From CAZOIA01 sp964579675 (GTDB lineage Bacteria > Planctomycetota > Phycisphaerae > UBA1845 > PWPN01): a stretch of DNA of 54,108 bases. The notes under the pieces were generated by a model. It saw only the letters and a list, made by a program, of their open reading frames with translations. It did not search any database and had not been told where the DNA came from. Location of the stretch: positions 1 through 54,108 of the forward strand of contig CAZOIA010000009.1 in the NCBI GenBank assembly GCA_964579675.1, read 5' to 3'. Shown here in pieces: positions 1 to 9,202 of this stretch; position 1 is the stretch's first letter; each line of letters starts with the position of its first letter. A program made the position numbers and the translations under genes.

Positions 1-835
1 CCATTCCCGGCCAGTTGAACATGACCTCGAGGATCACCGACCCGCCGATGATGTCGGGAAGCAGCAGCCCGAACAGCGTCATCACGGGGATCAGCGTATT
101 GCGAAACGCGTGCCGCCCGATGACCGTGGGCTCAGAGACCCCTTTGGCCCGGGCGGTACGAATGTAGTCCTGCCGCAGGACCTCGAGCATGTTCTGGCGA
201 ACGAAGCGGGAATAATACGCCCACGCGCCGTAGCTGAAGCAGACCGTGATCAGCACGTAATGCCTGAACAGGTCGGCGAACTTGCCGGCGGCCGTCAGGT
301 CGTCATAGTCGTCCGACTGCATCCCTTGAAATGGCAGCAAGTCCCACTTCACCCCAACAAACAGGATCAAGGGCACGGCCATCACGTAACTCGGCACGGA
401 GTACAGCGCGTAAAGAACGGTGCTGGAGACCGTGTCAAAGAGCCTGTTCTGTCTGGCTGCGGCATAGATCCCGATGGGTATCGACAGAGCTAAGCTGATG
501 CCAATCGAAAGCATCGCCAGCGACATGGTGGGCCACAGCCGCTCCTTTATCTTGTCCAGGACTCGGCGCCGGTCGGTAGACATGGAATCGCCGAAGTCCA
601 GTGTGGCCAAGCGGCCCATCCAGCGGACATAGCGCTCGTAGACCGGTCTGTCGAGCCCGTAATACTGGCGAAGCTGCTCGTAGATGCGGGTCGATACCTC
701 AGGGTCCATGATGCCCTGAGTCTGGAACTGAGCCGGGTCGCCCGGCGCCAGGCTGATGATCACGAACGTGACGATGGTGATCCCGATCAGGGTGGGGACG
801 GCAACCAGAATGCGTCGAATGATGTAGCTTAACAT
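1..835 (-). CDS. ABC transporter permease, DppB/OppB type (3' end beyond window)
   Basis: Inner-membrane permease of a peptide/oligosaccharide ABC importer. About 278 residues are visible from the ATG at 835; the C-terminus lies beyond the window. The N-terminus (MLSYIIRRILVAVPTLIGIT) is the usual first membrane helix of the DppB/OppB family. It is followed by the periplasmic APGDPAQ segment, and near residues 205-225 by the EAA-type loop (DYIRTARAKG) that contacts the ATPase. The gene lies 27 bases downstream of a binding-protein gene on the same strand and is the fifth gene of an importer locus. It is the second OppB-like permease here, so a second OppC-like gene and ATPases would be expected just outside. 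Substrate is unknown: the family carries peptides, nickel or oligosaccharides. Family assignment is sure. Confidence 0.93.
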   Translation of the reverse strand, partial: MLSYIIRRILVAVPTLIGITIVTFVIISLAPGDPAQFQTQGIMDPEVSTRIYEQLRQYYGLDRPVYERYVRWMGRLATLDFGDSMSTDRRRVLDKIKERLWPTMSLAMLSIGISLALSIPIGIYAAARQNRLFDTVSSTVLYALYSVPSYVMAVPLILFVGVKWDLLPFQGMQSDDYDDLTAAGKFADLFRHYVLITVCFSYGAWAYYSRFVRQNMLEVLRQDYIRTARAKGVSEPTVIGRHAFRNTLIPVMTLFGLLLPDIIGGSVILEVMFNWPGM

Positions 836-862
836 GAGGGCGAGCTATTCCATCATGACGGA

Positions 863-2638
863 CTATCCGGGTATCGCTGCTGCGCCTGCCTGCCCGGTGG
901 CCACCCACCACCCCTCGAAGCTGGGATCGAAGTTGTAGATGCCCCGAGGACTGAACTGGACGCCGTGAATCCGCCGGTTGAACGCAGCCAGGATGGGGCG
1001 GTTGTAAATCCAGATATAGGGTTGGTCGTCGTAAATGATCTTGTGGATCTCCTGGTAGATCTTGCGGCGGGCCTCGACGTCGAATTCGCGACGGCCGCGG
1101 GCGAAAAGCTCGTCAACGCGAGGATTGGAATAGCCGCCGTAATTCCGCCCTTTCTCGTACTCCTCGCTCCGCCAGAGGTTCCAGCCCTGGTCCGGATCGA
1201 CGCCCGTGCCCCAGGCTGCGATCTCCGCCTGGAACTCGTGATTGCGGACCTTCTCCACGAAGCTGGACCATTCCATCTTCCGCGTCTTCATCCTCACGCC
1301 GATCCGCTTGAGGTCTTCCTGAAAGATGGCCGCAATCAACGGGGAGGTCGGCGATTCCTTGGGCATCAGCAACGTGAATTCGAAGGGGACTCTCTGGCCA
1401 TTGATCTCCTTGTGCCGCCAGCCCTGTTGAGGATCAACCTTCCAGCCCGCCTCATCGAGCAAGGCCCGGGCCTTGGCCGGATCATAGGCCAGCAGCTTGA
1501 CGTTCGGGTTGTACATCCACGATTCGGGATGATAGATCCCCGTGCAGATCGTGGCCAGGTTGTAGAACACCTTGTCGAGCAGGAGCGGGCTATTGAATGC
1601 GTGGGTCATGGCATAGCGCACCCGCTTATCGGTGAAGAACGGGTTGCTTCCATCCATGTTCCAGCCGACGTAGCCGAACAGCCACTGAACCCCCCACGCC
1701 TTATACCCCACCTGGGCGAAGGTTTTGCTGTTGGTCTCCAGGGCGAACTTCCGCGCACTCAGGTCGTTGACCACGTCCACTTCCTGCTTCTCGAACGAGA
1801 GCAGGGCCACGTTGTCGTCCGGAATGATCCGGAAGACAATGATCCTGAAGCAGGGCTTCTTGCCCGGATAGTCCTCCCATCGCTCGAAGACAATCTTGGA
1901 GTTCTCTTTCCATTCCACGAAACGATAGGGGCCGCTGCCGACCGGCTGGCGAGCCTGTCGGTTGTAGTAATCGCCGGTCTTGAGATCCGGGTGGGTATCC
2001 TTGTGCTTCTCGAAGATGTGCTTGGGGATGACGGGAAAGGAGAGGTTCCATCGCCGGGTCGCCAGGGGCTCGGGCTGGACGTATTTGACGGTGTAGTCGT
2101 CAAGGGCGACGCATTGCTTGATCGGCTCGGTACTGGGCTTCTGAGCCGGGCACGGCACTCGGGGGTCCAGGATCTGCTTCCAGGAAAACACCACGTCATG
2201 GGCAGTCCAGGGCTCGCCATCATGCCAGGTGGACCCCGGTTTGATCTTGATGATGAACTCCGTGTGGTCCTCGGACTCCTCGAACGACTCCACCATCTCC
2301 TCGTTGAGCCGCCACTTCATGTCCCTCCCGAAGGTGAAGAGACCCGTATACAAGGCATCGACGACGATGAAATCGTACACCGATGAAACGAACAAAGGGT
2401 TCATCGTATTGGGATTGGCCCGCAGAGTGATGTACAGCGTCTCATCGGTGGCGATCTGCGAGAGATCGTCGGGCGTCGGCTCGAACAGCGACGGCGGGTT
2501 GACCAGCGGGTCCTTCTCGGGATCATAGGCGGGGCCCGCGGGTCTCGTCGTCGGGCCGGGCTTGCGACAGCCGCTCCCGACGACAAGCGCCGCAACGACC
2601 AACGATACAACGCACCGTATCTCGATCCTTCGATTCAT
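863..2638 (-). CDS. ABC transporter substrate-binding lipoprotein (SBP_bac_5 family)
   Basis: Extracytoplasmic solute-binding protein of the OppA/DppA family, about 591 residues. I chose the ATG at 2638 because it gives a lipoprotein signal (MNRRIEIRC, hydrophobic stretch, VVGSGC with the acylated Cys near residue 24); the longer frame upstream adds only charged residues. Family signatures include NPNTMNPLF near the mature N-terminus, WHDGEPWTAHDVVFSW, and GSGPYRFVEWKENSKIVFER. The C-terminus has the DELFARGRREFD and YIWIYNRP segments. The gene is 4 bases from the upstream permease C gene and 27 from the next permease, so it belongs to the same operon. It is the second binding protein of the locus. 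Binding of either peptides or oligosaccharides is possible; the carbohydrate context makes the latter attractive but unproven. Confidence 0.92.
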   Translation of the reverse strand: MNRRIEIRCVVSLVVAALVVGSGCRKPGPTTRPAGPAYDPEKDPLVNPPSLFEPTPDDLSQIATDETLYITLRANPNTMNPLFVSSVYDFIVVDALYTGLFTFGRDMKWRLNEEMVESFEESEDHTEFIIKIKPGSTWHDGEPWTAHDVVFSWKQILDPRVPCPAQKPSTEPIKQCVALDDYTVKYVQPEPLATRRWNLSFPVIPKHIFEKHKDTHPDLKTGDYYNRQARQPVGSGPYRFVEWKENSKIVFERWEDYPGKKPCFRIIVFRIIPDDNVALLSFEKQEVDVVNDLSARKFALETNSKTFAQVGYKAWGVQWLFGYVGWNMDGSNPFFTDKRVRYAMTHAFNSPLLLDKVFYNLATICTGIYHPESWMYNPNVKLLAYDPAKARALLDEAGWKVDPQQGWRHKEINGQRVPFEFTLLMPKESPTSPLIAAIFQEDLKRIGVRMKTRKMEWSSFVEKVRNHEFQAEIAAWGTGVDPDQGWNLWRSEEYEKGRNYGGYSNPRVDELFARGRREFDVEARRKIYQEIHKIIYDDQPYIWIYNRPILAAFNRRIHGVQFSPRGIYNFDPSFEGWWVATGQAGAAAIPG

Positions 2639-2642
2639 GTCA

Positions 2643-3705
<1,063 letters not shown>

Positions 3706-4629
3706 TCACATTCCTTCCACGCCGATTCGCGGATCGAGCCACCCGTATGCGATATCGACGAGAAGGTTGAATACCACGATCAGGGCACTGAGAACCATGA
3801 CCACGGCCAGGATCAGCATCTGGTCCTTGTTGAGCACGCTCTGGACGAAATGCGTCCCCATGCCGGGGATGTTAAACACCTTCTCGATGACGAACGAGCC
3901 GGTCATGACGTAGGCCGCCGCCGGCCCGAGAAAACTCAGCACCGGGAGGAACGCATTCTTGAGCGCATGCTTCCACACCACCGCCGCCGGTGTGCATCCC
4001 TTTGCCCTTGCCGTGCGGACGTAATCGCTGCTGAGAATGTCGAGCATGCCGAGCCGCGTCAGCCGCGTGATATAGGCCATGAACGGCAACGACAAGGCGA
4101 TGCCCGGCAGCCAGATGTGCGACAGAGTTTCCCACCCCCCTACCGGGGCCCAGCCGAGCATGATCCCGAAAACGATCAGCAAACCCGCCGCCACCACGAA
4201 CGAGGGCACGGAGATGCCGACGATCGCCACCAGCAGCGTCGTGTAATCGATCACGCCGTAGCGATGCACCGCCCCCGACACGCCGAACAACACGCCGAAC
4301 ACCAGGGCCAGCAGCAGGGCCCACGCCCCCAAAGCCGCCGAAACCGGAAGGCTGTGGGCAATGATCTGGTTGCAGGTCCAGTCCTTGTAAAAAAGCGACT
4401 CCCCGAAATCCAGCCGCAACAGGCGACCCAGATACCTTCTGTAGAAGATCCAGTTGTCTTCCATGCCGTACCGCTGCCGCAGGGCCTGTTCGATCACCGG
4501 CGACATCCGGCGGCCTTCGGTCTCGAAGGGATTGCCCGGCATCATGATCACGAGAACAAACGTGACGGTGTAAATCACCCAGACAACGATGATGCCCTGC
4601 ACCAGTCGAGAAACAATGCGGCCCGTCAT
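3706..4629 (-). CDS. ABC transporter permease, DppB/OppB type
   Basis: Complete 307-residue OppB-family permease. It begins MTGRIVSRLVQGIIVVWVIY, the first membrane helix. The periplasmic MMPGNPFETEGRRMSPVIEQ region follows, and then RRYLGRLLRLDFGESLFY, a family hallmark. The ATPase-contacting EAA loop (DYVRTARAKGCTPAAVV) is near residues 200-220. The C-terminus ends VDIAYGWLDPRIGVEGM, which carries the family's (A/V)DP(R/T) signature. Its ATG overlaps the stop of the upstream binding-protein gene by 4 bases, indicating translational coupling. The partner permease C follows after a repeat. Length is normal (families are usually 305-340 residues). Substrate is unknown. Confidence 0.95.
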   Translation of the reverse strand: MTGRIVSRLVQGIIVVWVIYTVTFVLVIMMPGNPFETEGRRMSPVIEQALRQRYGMEDNWIFYRRYLGRLLRLDFGESLFYKDWTCNQIIAHSLPVSAALGAWALLLALVFGVLFGVSGAVHRYGVIDYTTLLVAIVGISVPSFVVAAGLLIVFGIMLGWAPVGGWETLSHIWLPGIALSLPFMAYITRLTRLGMLDILSSDYVRTARAKGCTPAAVVWKHALKNAFLPVLSFLGPAAAYVMTGSFVIEKVFNIPGMGTHFVQSVLNKDQMLILAVVMVLSALIVVFNLLVDIAYGWLDPRIGVEGM

Positions 4630-6395
4630 TTCAGTACCTCGACCACGTGCAGCATGGTCATCAGCCGGGGCGTCATGTAAAGGTGCTTGATCCTGTCGGG
4701 ATCAAAGGCACACACGTTCACCTCGTAATAGAGCGGCAACAGCGGGAGCGCGTCGTTAACCAGGTAGCGCTCGATCTCGGCGAGCCTTTCCAGCCGCCTC
4801 TGGGGATCCATCTCCCTCTCGGCATCGACCAGCATCTGATCGTAAACCGGATCACGATAGCCCGAGTCGTTGTTGCCGTTGTCGGATTGGAACATCTCCA
4901 GGAAGGTTGTCGGGTCGGCGTAATCGCCGTACCAGCCCGCGCGGCAAACCACGTAGTTGACGCGTTTCTTGTCCTCGAGGAAGGTCTTGCCCTCCTTGCC
5001 CTCGATTCGTCCCCTGATCCCAAGAACCTGCTCCCACATGCCGATGATGGCCTGGCCTATCTCGCCGTGCTGAAAGCCGGTATTGTAAAGGATGACCACT
5101 TCGGGGAATCCTTTGCCGCCGGGGTAACCCGCTTGAGTGAACAGTCGCCGGGCTTGCCGGGGATCGTAGGGCAGACCGGTGACCTCCGGATATCCGCGGA
5201 TCGTACCTGGTGGAATGAACGTCGTGGCCGCCTGGTTGCCCTGACGCACCACCTGATCGAGAAGTTTCTGCTTGTCCACCGCCATCGTGAACGCCTGTCG
5301 GACACGAATGTCGGTGAACGGGTTGGGCTTGCCGCCGGGCAGCGCGCCCGTGCAGTTGAAGTTGTAGAAGTAGGTGCCGAACGCAGGAATCACGTGGACG
5401 TCATGACGCTGCGTGCCTTTCCGGTTGAGCGCAATTTCAAGAGGGGACCCGCTCAACGCGATCAGCTTGGGCGCATAAACCGTCTGGACGTAGCTCAGCC
5501 AGTCCACGCTCCCGCCCGAGTAAAGCAGCCACGCGGTGTTGGCGTCCTCGACTTCCAGCTCCTTCATCGTGTTCAGCTTCACGATGTCGCGATTCCAGTA
5601 ATAAGGGTTCTTCTTTAACAAGATGTGCTGCTTGAACTTCCACTCCGTCATCTGGAAGGGACCGTTGTGGAAAGCGTTGTACGGCTTGACCCACTGCTCA
5701 TCGTAATAGATCAGCCCTTCGTCACTGACGATCTTGAACCGATCGATGGAAGCCCGGTGCACCGGCAGAAAGGTGCTGAACGCACAGAGATCGAGGAAAT
5801 AGGGGACAGGTCGGACCAGTTGAACCCGGAGCGTCTTGTCATCGACGGCGACAATGCCGACCGTTTCGTCGAAACGTCGATCCGCTTCGGCCAGATGGGC
5901 ATCCCGGGCGGCGCGCTTCTCACCGGGATCACTGATCTTGCCGAGGTGCCGGATCTCCTGGTTCCGCCACGCCGCGTACGGCTTGACTCCTTCGACGAGA
6001 TCGAAGAAGAACGCATAGTCGCCCGCCGTCCCGGGCTCCAGCGCCCGCCGCCAGCCGTAAGCGAAATCGTGCGAAGTCACCGGATCGCCGTTGCTCCACC
6101 GGGCCTCGGGGCGGATCCGGAACGTGTAGGTCCGTTGATCGTCGCTGATCCGGGGGGCGAACGCCGACCCGGGGATCGGCTCGGTCGTCTCGGGATCGTA
6201 CGTGCACAGGCCCTCCCAGATCGTCAGGGCCATGCGGATATCCTGCATCCAGCTCATGGCCGCCGGATCGAGCGTGCTGATGGTTCCCCGATTGATAAAG
6301 GTGAAATCAGCCTTCTCATGTGCCGTGCCGGCGCTGATCACCACCGCCGCCACAACGGCAAACAACAGGATAACCGCCAACAGATAACGTATCAT
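4626..6395 (-). CDS. ABC transporter substrate-binding protein (SBP_bac_5 family), membrane-anchored
   Basis: First gene of the importer operon, about 589 residues. I use the ATG at 6395 (MIRYLLAVILLFAVVAAVVI), which gives a hydrophobic N-terminal anchor or signal without a lipobox. The 23 residues encoded further upstream read SSQLSIRNSQF and are translated repeat DNA. Family signatures are GTISTLDPAAMSWMQDIRMA, RPEARWSNGDPVTSHDFAYG, and HNGPFQMTEWKFKQHILLKK. Also present are NPFTDIRVRQAFTMAVDKQ and the C-terminal LPLLPLYYEVNVCAFDPDR. This pattern is closer to classic oligopeptide-binding OppA proteins than the other binding protein of the locus, so the two may have different ligands (inference). 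It overlaps the downstream permease by 4 bases. Confidence 0.92.
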   Translation of the reverse strand: MIRYLLAVILLFAVVAAVVISAGTAHEKADFTFINRGTISTLDPAAMSWMQDIRMALTIWEGLCTYDPETTEPIPGSAFAPRISDDQRTYTFRIRPEARWSNGDPVTSHDFAYGWRRALEPGTAGDYAFFFDLVEGVKPYAAWRNQEIRHLGKISDPGEKRAARDAHLAEADRRFDETVGIVAVDDKTLRVQLVRPVPYFLDLCAFSTFLPVHRASIDRFKIVSDEGLIYYDEQWVKPYNAFHNGPFQMTEWKFKQHILLKKNPYYWNRDIVKLNTMKELEVEDANTAWLLYSGGSVDWLSYVQTVYAPKLIALSGSPLEIALNRKGTQRHDVHVIPAFGTYFYNFNCTGALPGGKPNPFTDIRVRQAFTMAVDKQKLLDQVVRQGNQAATTFIPPGTIRGYPEVTGLPYDPRQARRLFTQAGYPGGKGFPEVVILYNTGFQHGEIGQAIIGMWEQVLGIRGRIEGKEGKTFLEDKKRVNYVVCRAGWYGDYADPTTFLEMFQSDNGNNDSGYRDPVYDQMLVDAEREMDPQRRLERLAEIERYLVNDALPLLPLYYEVNVCAFDPDRIKHLYMTPRLMTMLHVVEVLK

Positions 6396-6419
6396 CACTC
6401 GTGCATCACAGCGTGTGAA

Positions 6420-6548
6420 AAACTGAGAGTTGCGAATTGAGAGTTGAGAACTGAGAGTTGACAACTGAGAAAGGTCCCACCCGGCAACAGCGTTCGCGGG
6501 CAGCGGCAGCTTCTTCCAATCCTCAATTCTCCATTCTCAATTCTCAAG
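6420..6548. repeat. Simple-sequence inverted repeat (GAGAATTGAGAGTTG family)
   Basis: About four degenerate 12-14 base units of the type GAACTGAGAGTTG occupy 6420-6470. About 50 bases later, units of ATTCTCAATTCTC (about 6519-6547) run as their reverse complement. The two arms could pair into a long hairpin between the Gfo/Idh gene and the ABC importer operon. The block covers most of the upstream leader of the importer binding-protein gene, so it could influence transcription. Translated, it gives the LSSQLSIRNSQF type of peptide, which should not be mistaken for protein sequence. Confidence 0.75.
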
Positions 6549-6579
6549 TCATCCACGTTCATCTGCGACTTGCAGGTAA

Positions 6580-7629
6580 TTACAGCGATACCGTCCTCCC
6601 TGTCCGGGCCGACTCGTAGACCGCCAGGATGATCTCCACCGACCGTCGGGCCTCCCGCCCGGAGACCGATGGTTCCCTGCCCTGCTCGACCGCCTCGAGG
6701 AAATCGGCGAAGTTGGCCCGGTGGCAATCGGCAGTCACGCCCGCCGAGGGATCGGCCGCCCCTACCGAAACCGCCGGGAACTCAACGTACTCCTTGCGGA
6801 TTCGTTCGTCCTCCCCGGTTTCCTCGGCAAACTGCCAGAAGAAGAACTTGCTGTCGGCCATCGCGACCGTGCCTCGATCACCCGCGACCTCGACGATCCG
6901 GAAGTGCCCGGGCCACATGCTTGTCGTGCACGCGATCGTCCCCAACGCCCCGCTGGCGAACTCGATTGCCGCCGCACCGGTGTCCTCCACCTCGATCCGC
7001 TCGTGGGCCAGCGTTCTCGTGTAGGCGGTTACCTGTTTCACCGGGCCCATCAACCACTGCAGCAGGTCGATCGTATGGATGCCCTGGTTCATCAGCGCCC
7101 CCCCGCCGTCCATGGCCAGCGTGCCCTTCCAGCCGCCCTTGTCATAGTAGTCCTGGTCGCGCCACCAGGGCCCGTAGGCCATCCCGAACGTCAGCCGGCC
7201 GAACCGGCCATCATCGACCGCCTTCTTGAGCATCCTGGCCGTCGGCTCATAGCGCATGTTGAAGATCCCGCCCACCGTCGTGCCCGCCTTGTCGTGGGCC
7301 TCGATGATCTCATCGATCCGGTCGAGCGTGATCTCGATCGGCTTCTCGACGATACAATGCTTGCCGTGACGCGCCGCCGCAATCGCTGCTTCGCCGTGAA
7401 CACCGCTCGGCGTCGCCACGGTCACCACGTCGATCCGATCGTCGCTCAGGGCCTTGTCCAGATCGTAAAACGCCGAACACCCGTGCCTGGCGGCAAAGCC
7501 ATCGGCCAGTTTGGTCACCTTATCGCACACGGCCACAAGCTTCGCGTTCGGCAACCCTTTGATCGCCTCGGCATGAAAGTTGCCGATCATCCCCGCACCG
7601 ACCACGCCGAATCCATATTCCTTTGCCAT
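6580..7629 (-). CDS. Gfo/Idh/MocA family NAD(P)-dependent oxidoreductase
   Basis: Cytoplasmic sugar or cyclitol dehydrogenase, 349 residues from the ATG at 7629. The Rossmann motif GVVGAGMIGNFHAEAI is at residues 9-22. The family EKP signature (CIVEKPIEITLDR) has its Lys at about residue 96. The substrate-side segment GGGALMNQGIHTIDLLQWLM carries the conserved Asp/His pair. The C-terminus (SGREARRSVEIILAVYESAR) is typical. The longer frame upstream of this ATG has no family similarity. The gene sits upstream of the ABC importer on the same strand and could process the imported sugar, but a repeat block separates them. Oxidation of inositol-like, glucose-like or N-acetylhexosamine substrates are all family options. 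Confidence 0.95.
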   Translation of the reverse strand: MAKEYGFGVVGAGMIGNFHAEAIKGLPNAKLVAVCDKVTKLADGFAARHGCSAFYDLDKALSDDRIDVVTVATPSGVHGEAAIAAARHGKHCIVEKPIEITLDRIDEIIEAHDKAGTTVGGIFNMRYEPTARMLKKAVDDGRFGRLTFGMAYGPWWRDQDYYDKGGWKGTLAMDGGGALMNQGIHTIDLLQWLMGPVKQVTAYTRTLAHERIEVEDTGAAAIEFASGALGTIACTTSMWPGHFRIVEVAGDRGTVAMADSKFFFWQFAEETGEDERIRKEYVEFPAVSVGAADPSAGVTADCHRANFADFLEAVEQGREPSVSGREARRSVEIILAVYESARTGRTVSL

Positions 7630-8053
7630 TGAACGAAACCCTCTAATCAGTACGAACCATCCAAAGGTTGAGCCAAACCGGGCATGAGGAGTCCAGAATA
7701 GACAGCGGAGAATCAAGAACTGGAAGTACTGGCCAAGACTTGCAGACCGCGCTGATCGCTGGCACCTTCCTCAATCCTCAGTTCTCAATTCCTCCTGATC
7801 CGCAGCCACCGGCGGCGAAGCCGCTCCCGAAGGAAACCCGTCATCCGCAAAGGGAAGCGCGAAACGTCCGTGCTGAAAGACGCCCGGCGCACCTGCCGGG
7901 CTTGTTCTTGGCGATCCGGCTTCCCGCCGGTCAGCCGAATCGCCAGATCGACCAGCATCACGTACCACTTTCGTCGTGCACGGTTCATGCCGTTATCACG
8001 AGAGAACAGAGAGCCGCGGGCTTGAAGCCCGCCCGGTCGCTCCTCAATGAGGT
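7630..8053. repeat. Repeat-rich intergenic region with several short palindromes
   Basis: I see no convincing gene here. A degenerate copy of the GAGAATTGAG inverted repeat has arms at about 7694-7715 and 7773-7797. It is followed by compact palindromes: GCGGCGAAGCCGC (7812-7824), CCCGGC with GCCGGG six bases later (7883-7900), and GCGGGCTTGAAGCCCGC (8016-8032). These look like members of dispersed palindromic families stacked in one spot. An open frame on the minus strand across 7785-8057 consists largely of these repeats. Confidence 0.6.
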
Positions 8054-8647
8054 TCACGCCGGGATTCGCTGGACCGCCAAGTGCGTGCTAGCCAGCACTT
8101 CCTCCGCCGAACGCGAATTGCTTCGCGCCGGCCAGAACTGCCGGCGATCGATCGCCACCGGCCGGGCCGCATAATAGTCCGTGACCTGGCTCGGGCCACC
8201 CTCCACGAAATCGCCGCCCTCGAACCCGATGCGGTTCAGCCAATCGGCCACGTCATGCGTGAACTCGGCCGGGAAGATGATTACCGTCAGGTGCCCGCAC
8301 TTCGCACCCTCGATCCGGGCGAGCTGAACCTTCATCCGACACGGCGGTGGCTCATCACCCACGAGCCGGATCAATTCCTCAAAATCCGCCCGCGCCTCGC
8401 CAACATCGCCCCGATAGAACAGCAGCCCGTCCTCAGACTCAAACGTCTCCCGCGGCACTCCCTGCAATTCCATCGTCCCATCGGGCAGCGCCCGCTGGAT
8501 GCGATAGACCTTCCCGTCGGTGTACTTCTCCGACTCCAGCAGCACCGCGATCTCGTCGGCTGTATAACCCACCGCCACCTGATCGCCGAAATCGAACACG
8601 TACAACCCGGCGTATCGTTCGGGTGATGTCAACGCGGGCAGTTTCAT
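8054..8647 (-). CDS. Hypothetical protein
   Basis: I do not recognise this family. The 197-residue product begins MKLPALTSPERYAGLYVFDF and has no signal peptide or membrane segment, so it is probably cytoplasmic. Segments such as VAVGYTADEIAVLLESEKYT and DGLLFYRGDVGEARADFEEL look like a compact alpha/beta protein. CRMKVQLARIEGAKCGHLTV contains two Cys. The last about 25 residues (NSRSAEEVLASTHLAVQRIP) run into repeat-rich DNA and may be a recent extension. It lies about 75 bases downstream of the Rnk-like gene on the same strand and could be co-transcribed with it. Coding is supported by a long frame with GC-rich third positions and no better alternative. Confidence 0.65.
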   Translation of the reverse strand: MKLPALTSPERYAGLYVFDFGDQVAVGYTADEIAVLLESEKYTDGKVYRIQRALPDGTMELQGVPRETFESEDGLLFYRGDVGEARADFEELIRLVGDEPPPCRMKVQLARIEGAKCGHLTVIIFPAEFTHDVADWLNRIGFEGGDFVEGGPSQVTDYYAARPVAIDRRQFWPARSNSRSAEEVLASTHLAVQRIPA

Positions 8648-8723
8648 GCCACCACCTCATCTTGTCCGCACCGGACAGCCTCTGGCCTCGCCGCCGTGCG
8701 CACGAAGCCAACCCTTTGGGCGC

Positions 8724-9137
8724 CTACAAATGCAGGTCTCCGGCCGCTTCCGGTTGATAGAGTAACTCCTCCACCTTCAGGTTGAGCACCCGGCCCGAGA
8801 CGTTCCATCGGATGATGTTCCCGACGCGAAAACCCAGAACTGCTGTACCCAGAGGCGACAGTACGGAAACACCGTCCGCCGCATCCGCCCGGCCACCGGG
8901 AAACACCAACGTGAAGACCTTCTCCTCAGCGGAGTCCAGATCGCGAATCCGGACTCTCGAATTCATCGTCACCACGTCGGGTGGCACGTCCTCCGACCTT
9001 ACGAGTTCCGATCGGTCCAGCTCCCGTTCCAGATGCCGGAGATGCTCATCATCCGCATCCGACGTCGCCGCTTCCGTCAGTAGTCGGCTCAGCCGGTTCA
9101 TGTCGTTCACGGTGATGAAGATGGTCCGCGTCGCCAT
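8724..9137 (-). CDS. rnk: GreA/GreB C-terminal-domain protein, Rnk (nucleoside diphosphate kinase regulator) type
   Basis: Small 137-residue protein of the Rnk type, starting at the ATG at 9137 (MATRTIFITVNDMNRLSRLL); upstream codons add unrelated residues. The N-terminal part is a helical segment with HLRHLERELDRSELV. The C-terminal part is the GreA/GreB FKBP-like domain, with PDVVTMNSRVRIRDLDSAEE, then VFPGGRADAADGVSVLSPLG and TAVLGFRVGNIIRWNVSG. Proteins of this family bind RNA polymerase through the secondary channel and compete with Gre factors. Length matches the family (about 135). It lies 65 bases downstream of tyrS on the same strand. The name rests on family similarity; a role in nucleoside diphosphate kinase control is not implied. 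Confidence 0.85.
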   Translation of the reverse strand: MATRTIFITVNDMNRLSRLLTEAATSDADDEHLRHLERELDRSELVRSEDVPPDVVTMNSRVRIRDLDSAEEKVFTLVFPGGRADAADGVSVLSPLGTAVLGFRVGNIIRWNVSGRVLNLKVEELLYQPEAAGDLHL

Positions 9138-9202
9138 TGCCTGGTCCTCCCTGCCGTTCACGAGCAGACAGATCATTCTCCCCGCTTGCGGAGACCTGCC
9201 GC

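Noticed and set aside
965..2386. 473-residue open frame opposite the binding-protein gene
   Set aside because: Antisense to a clear SBP_bac_5 gene, no family similarity, produced by GC-rich third positions.
4626..6464. Upstream start of the first binding protein at 6464
   Set aside because: The extra 23 residues are translated from repeat DNA; the ATG at 6395 starts the membrane anchor.
7785..8057. Minus-strand 90-residue frame in the repeat spacer
   Set aside because: Built of simple repeats and palindromes, with no protein-like composition.
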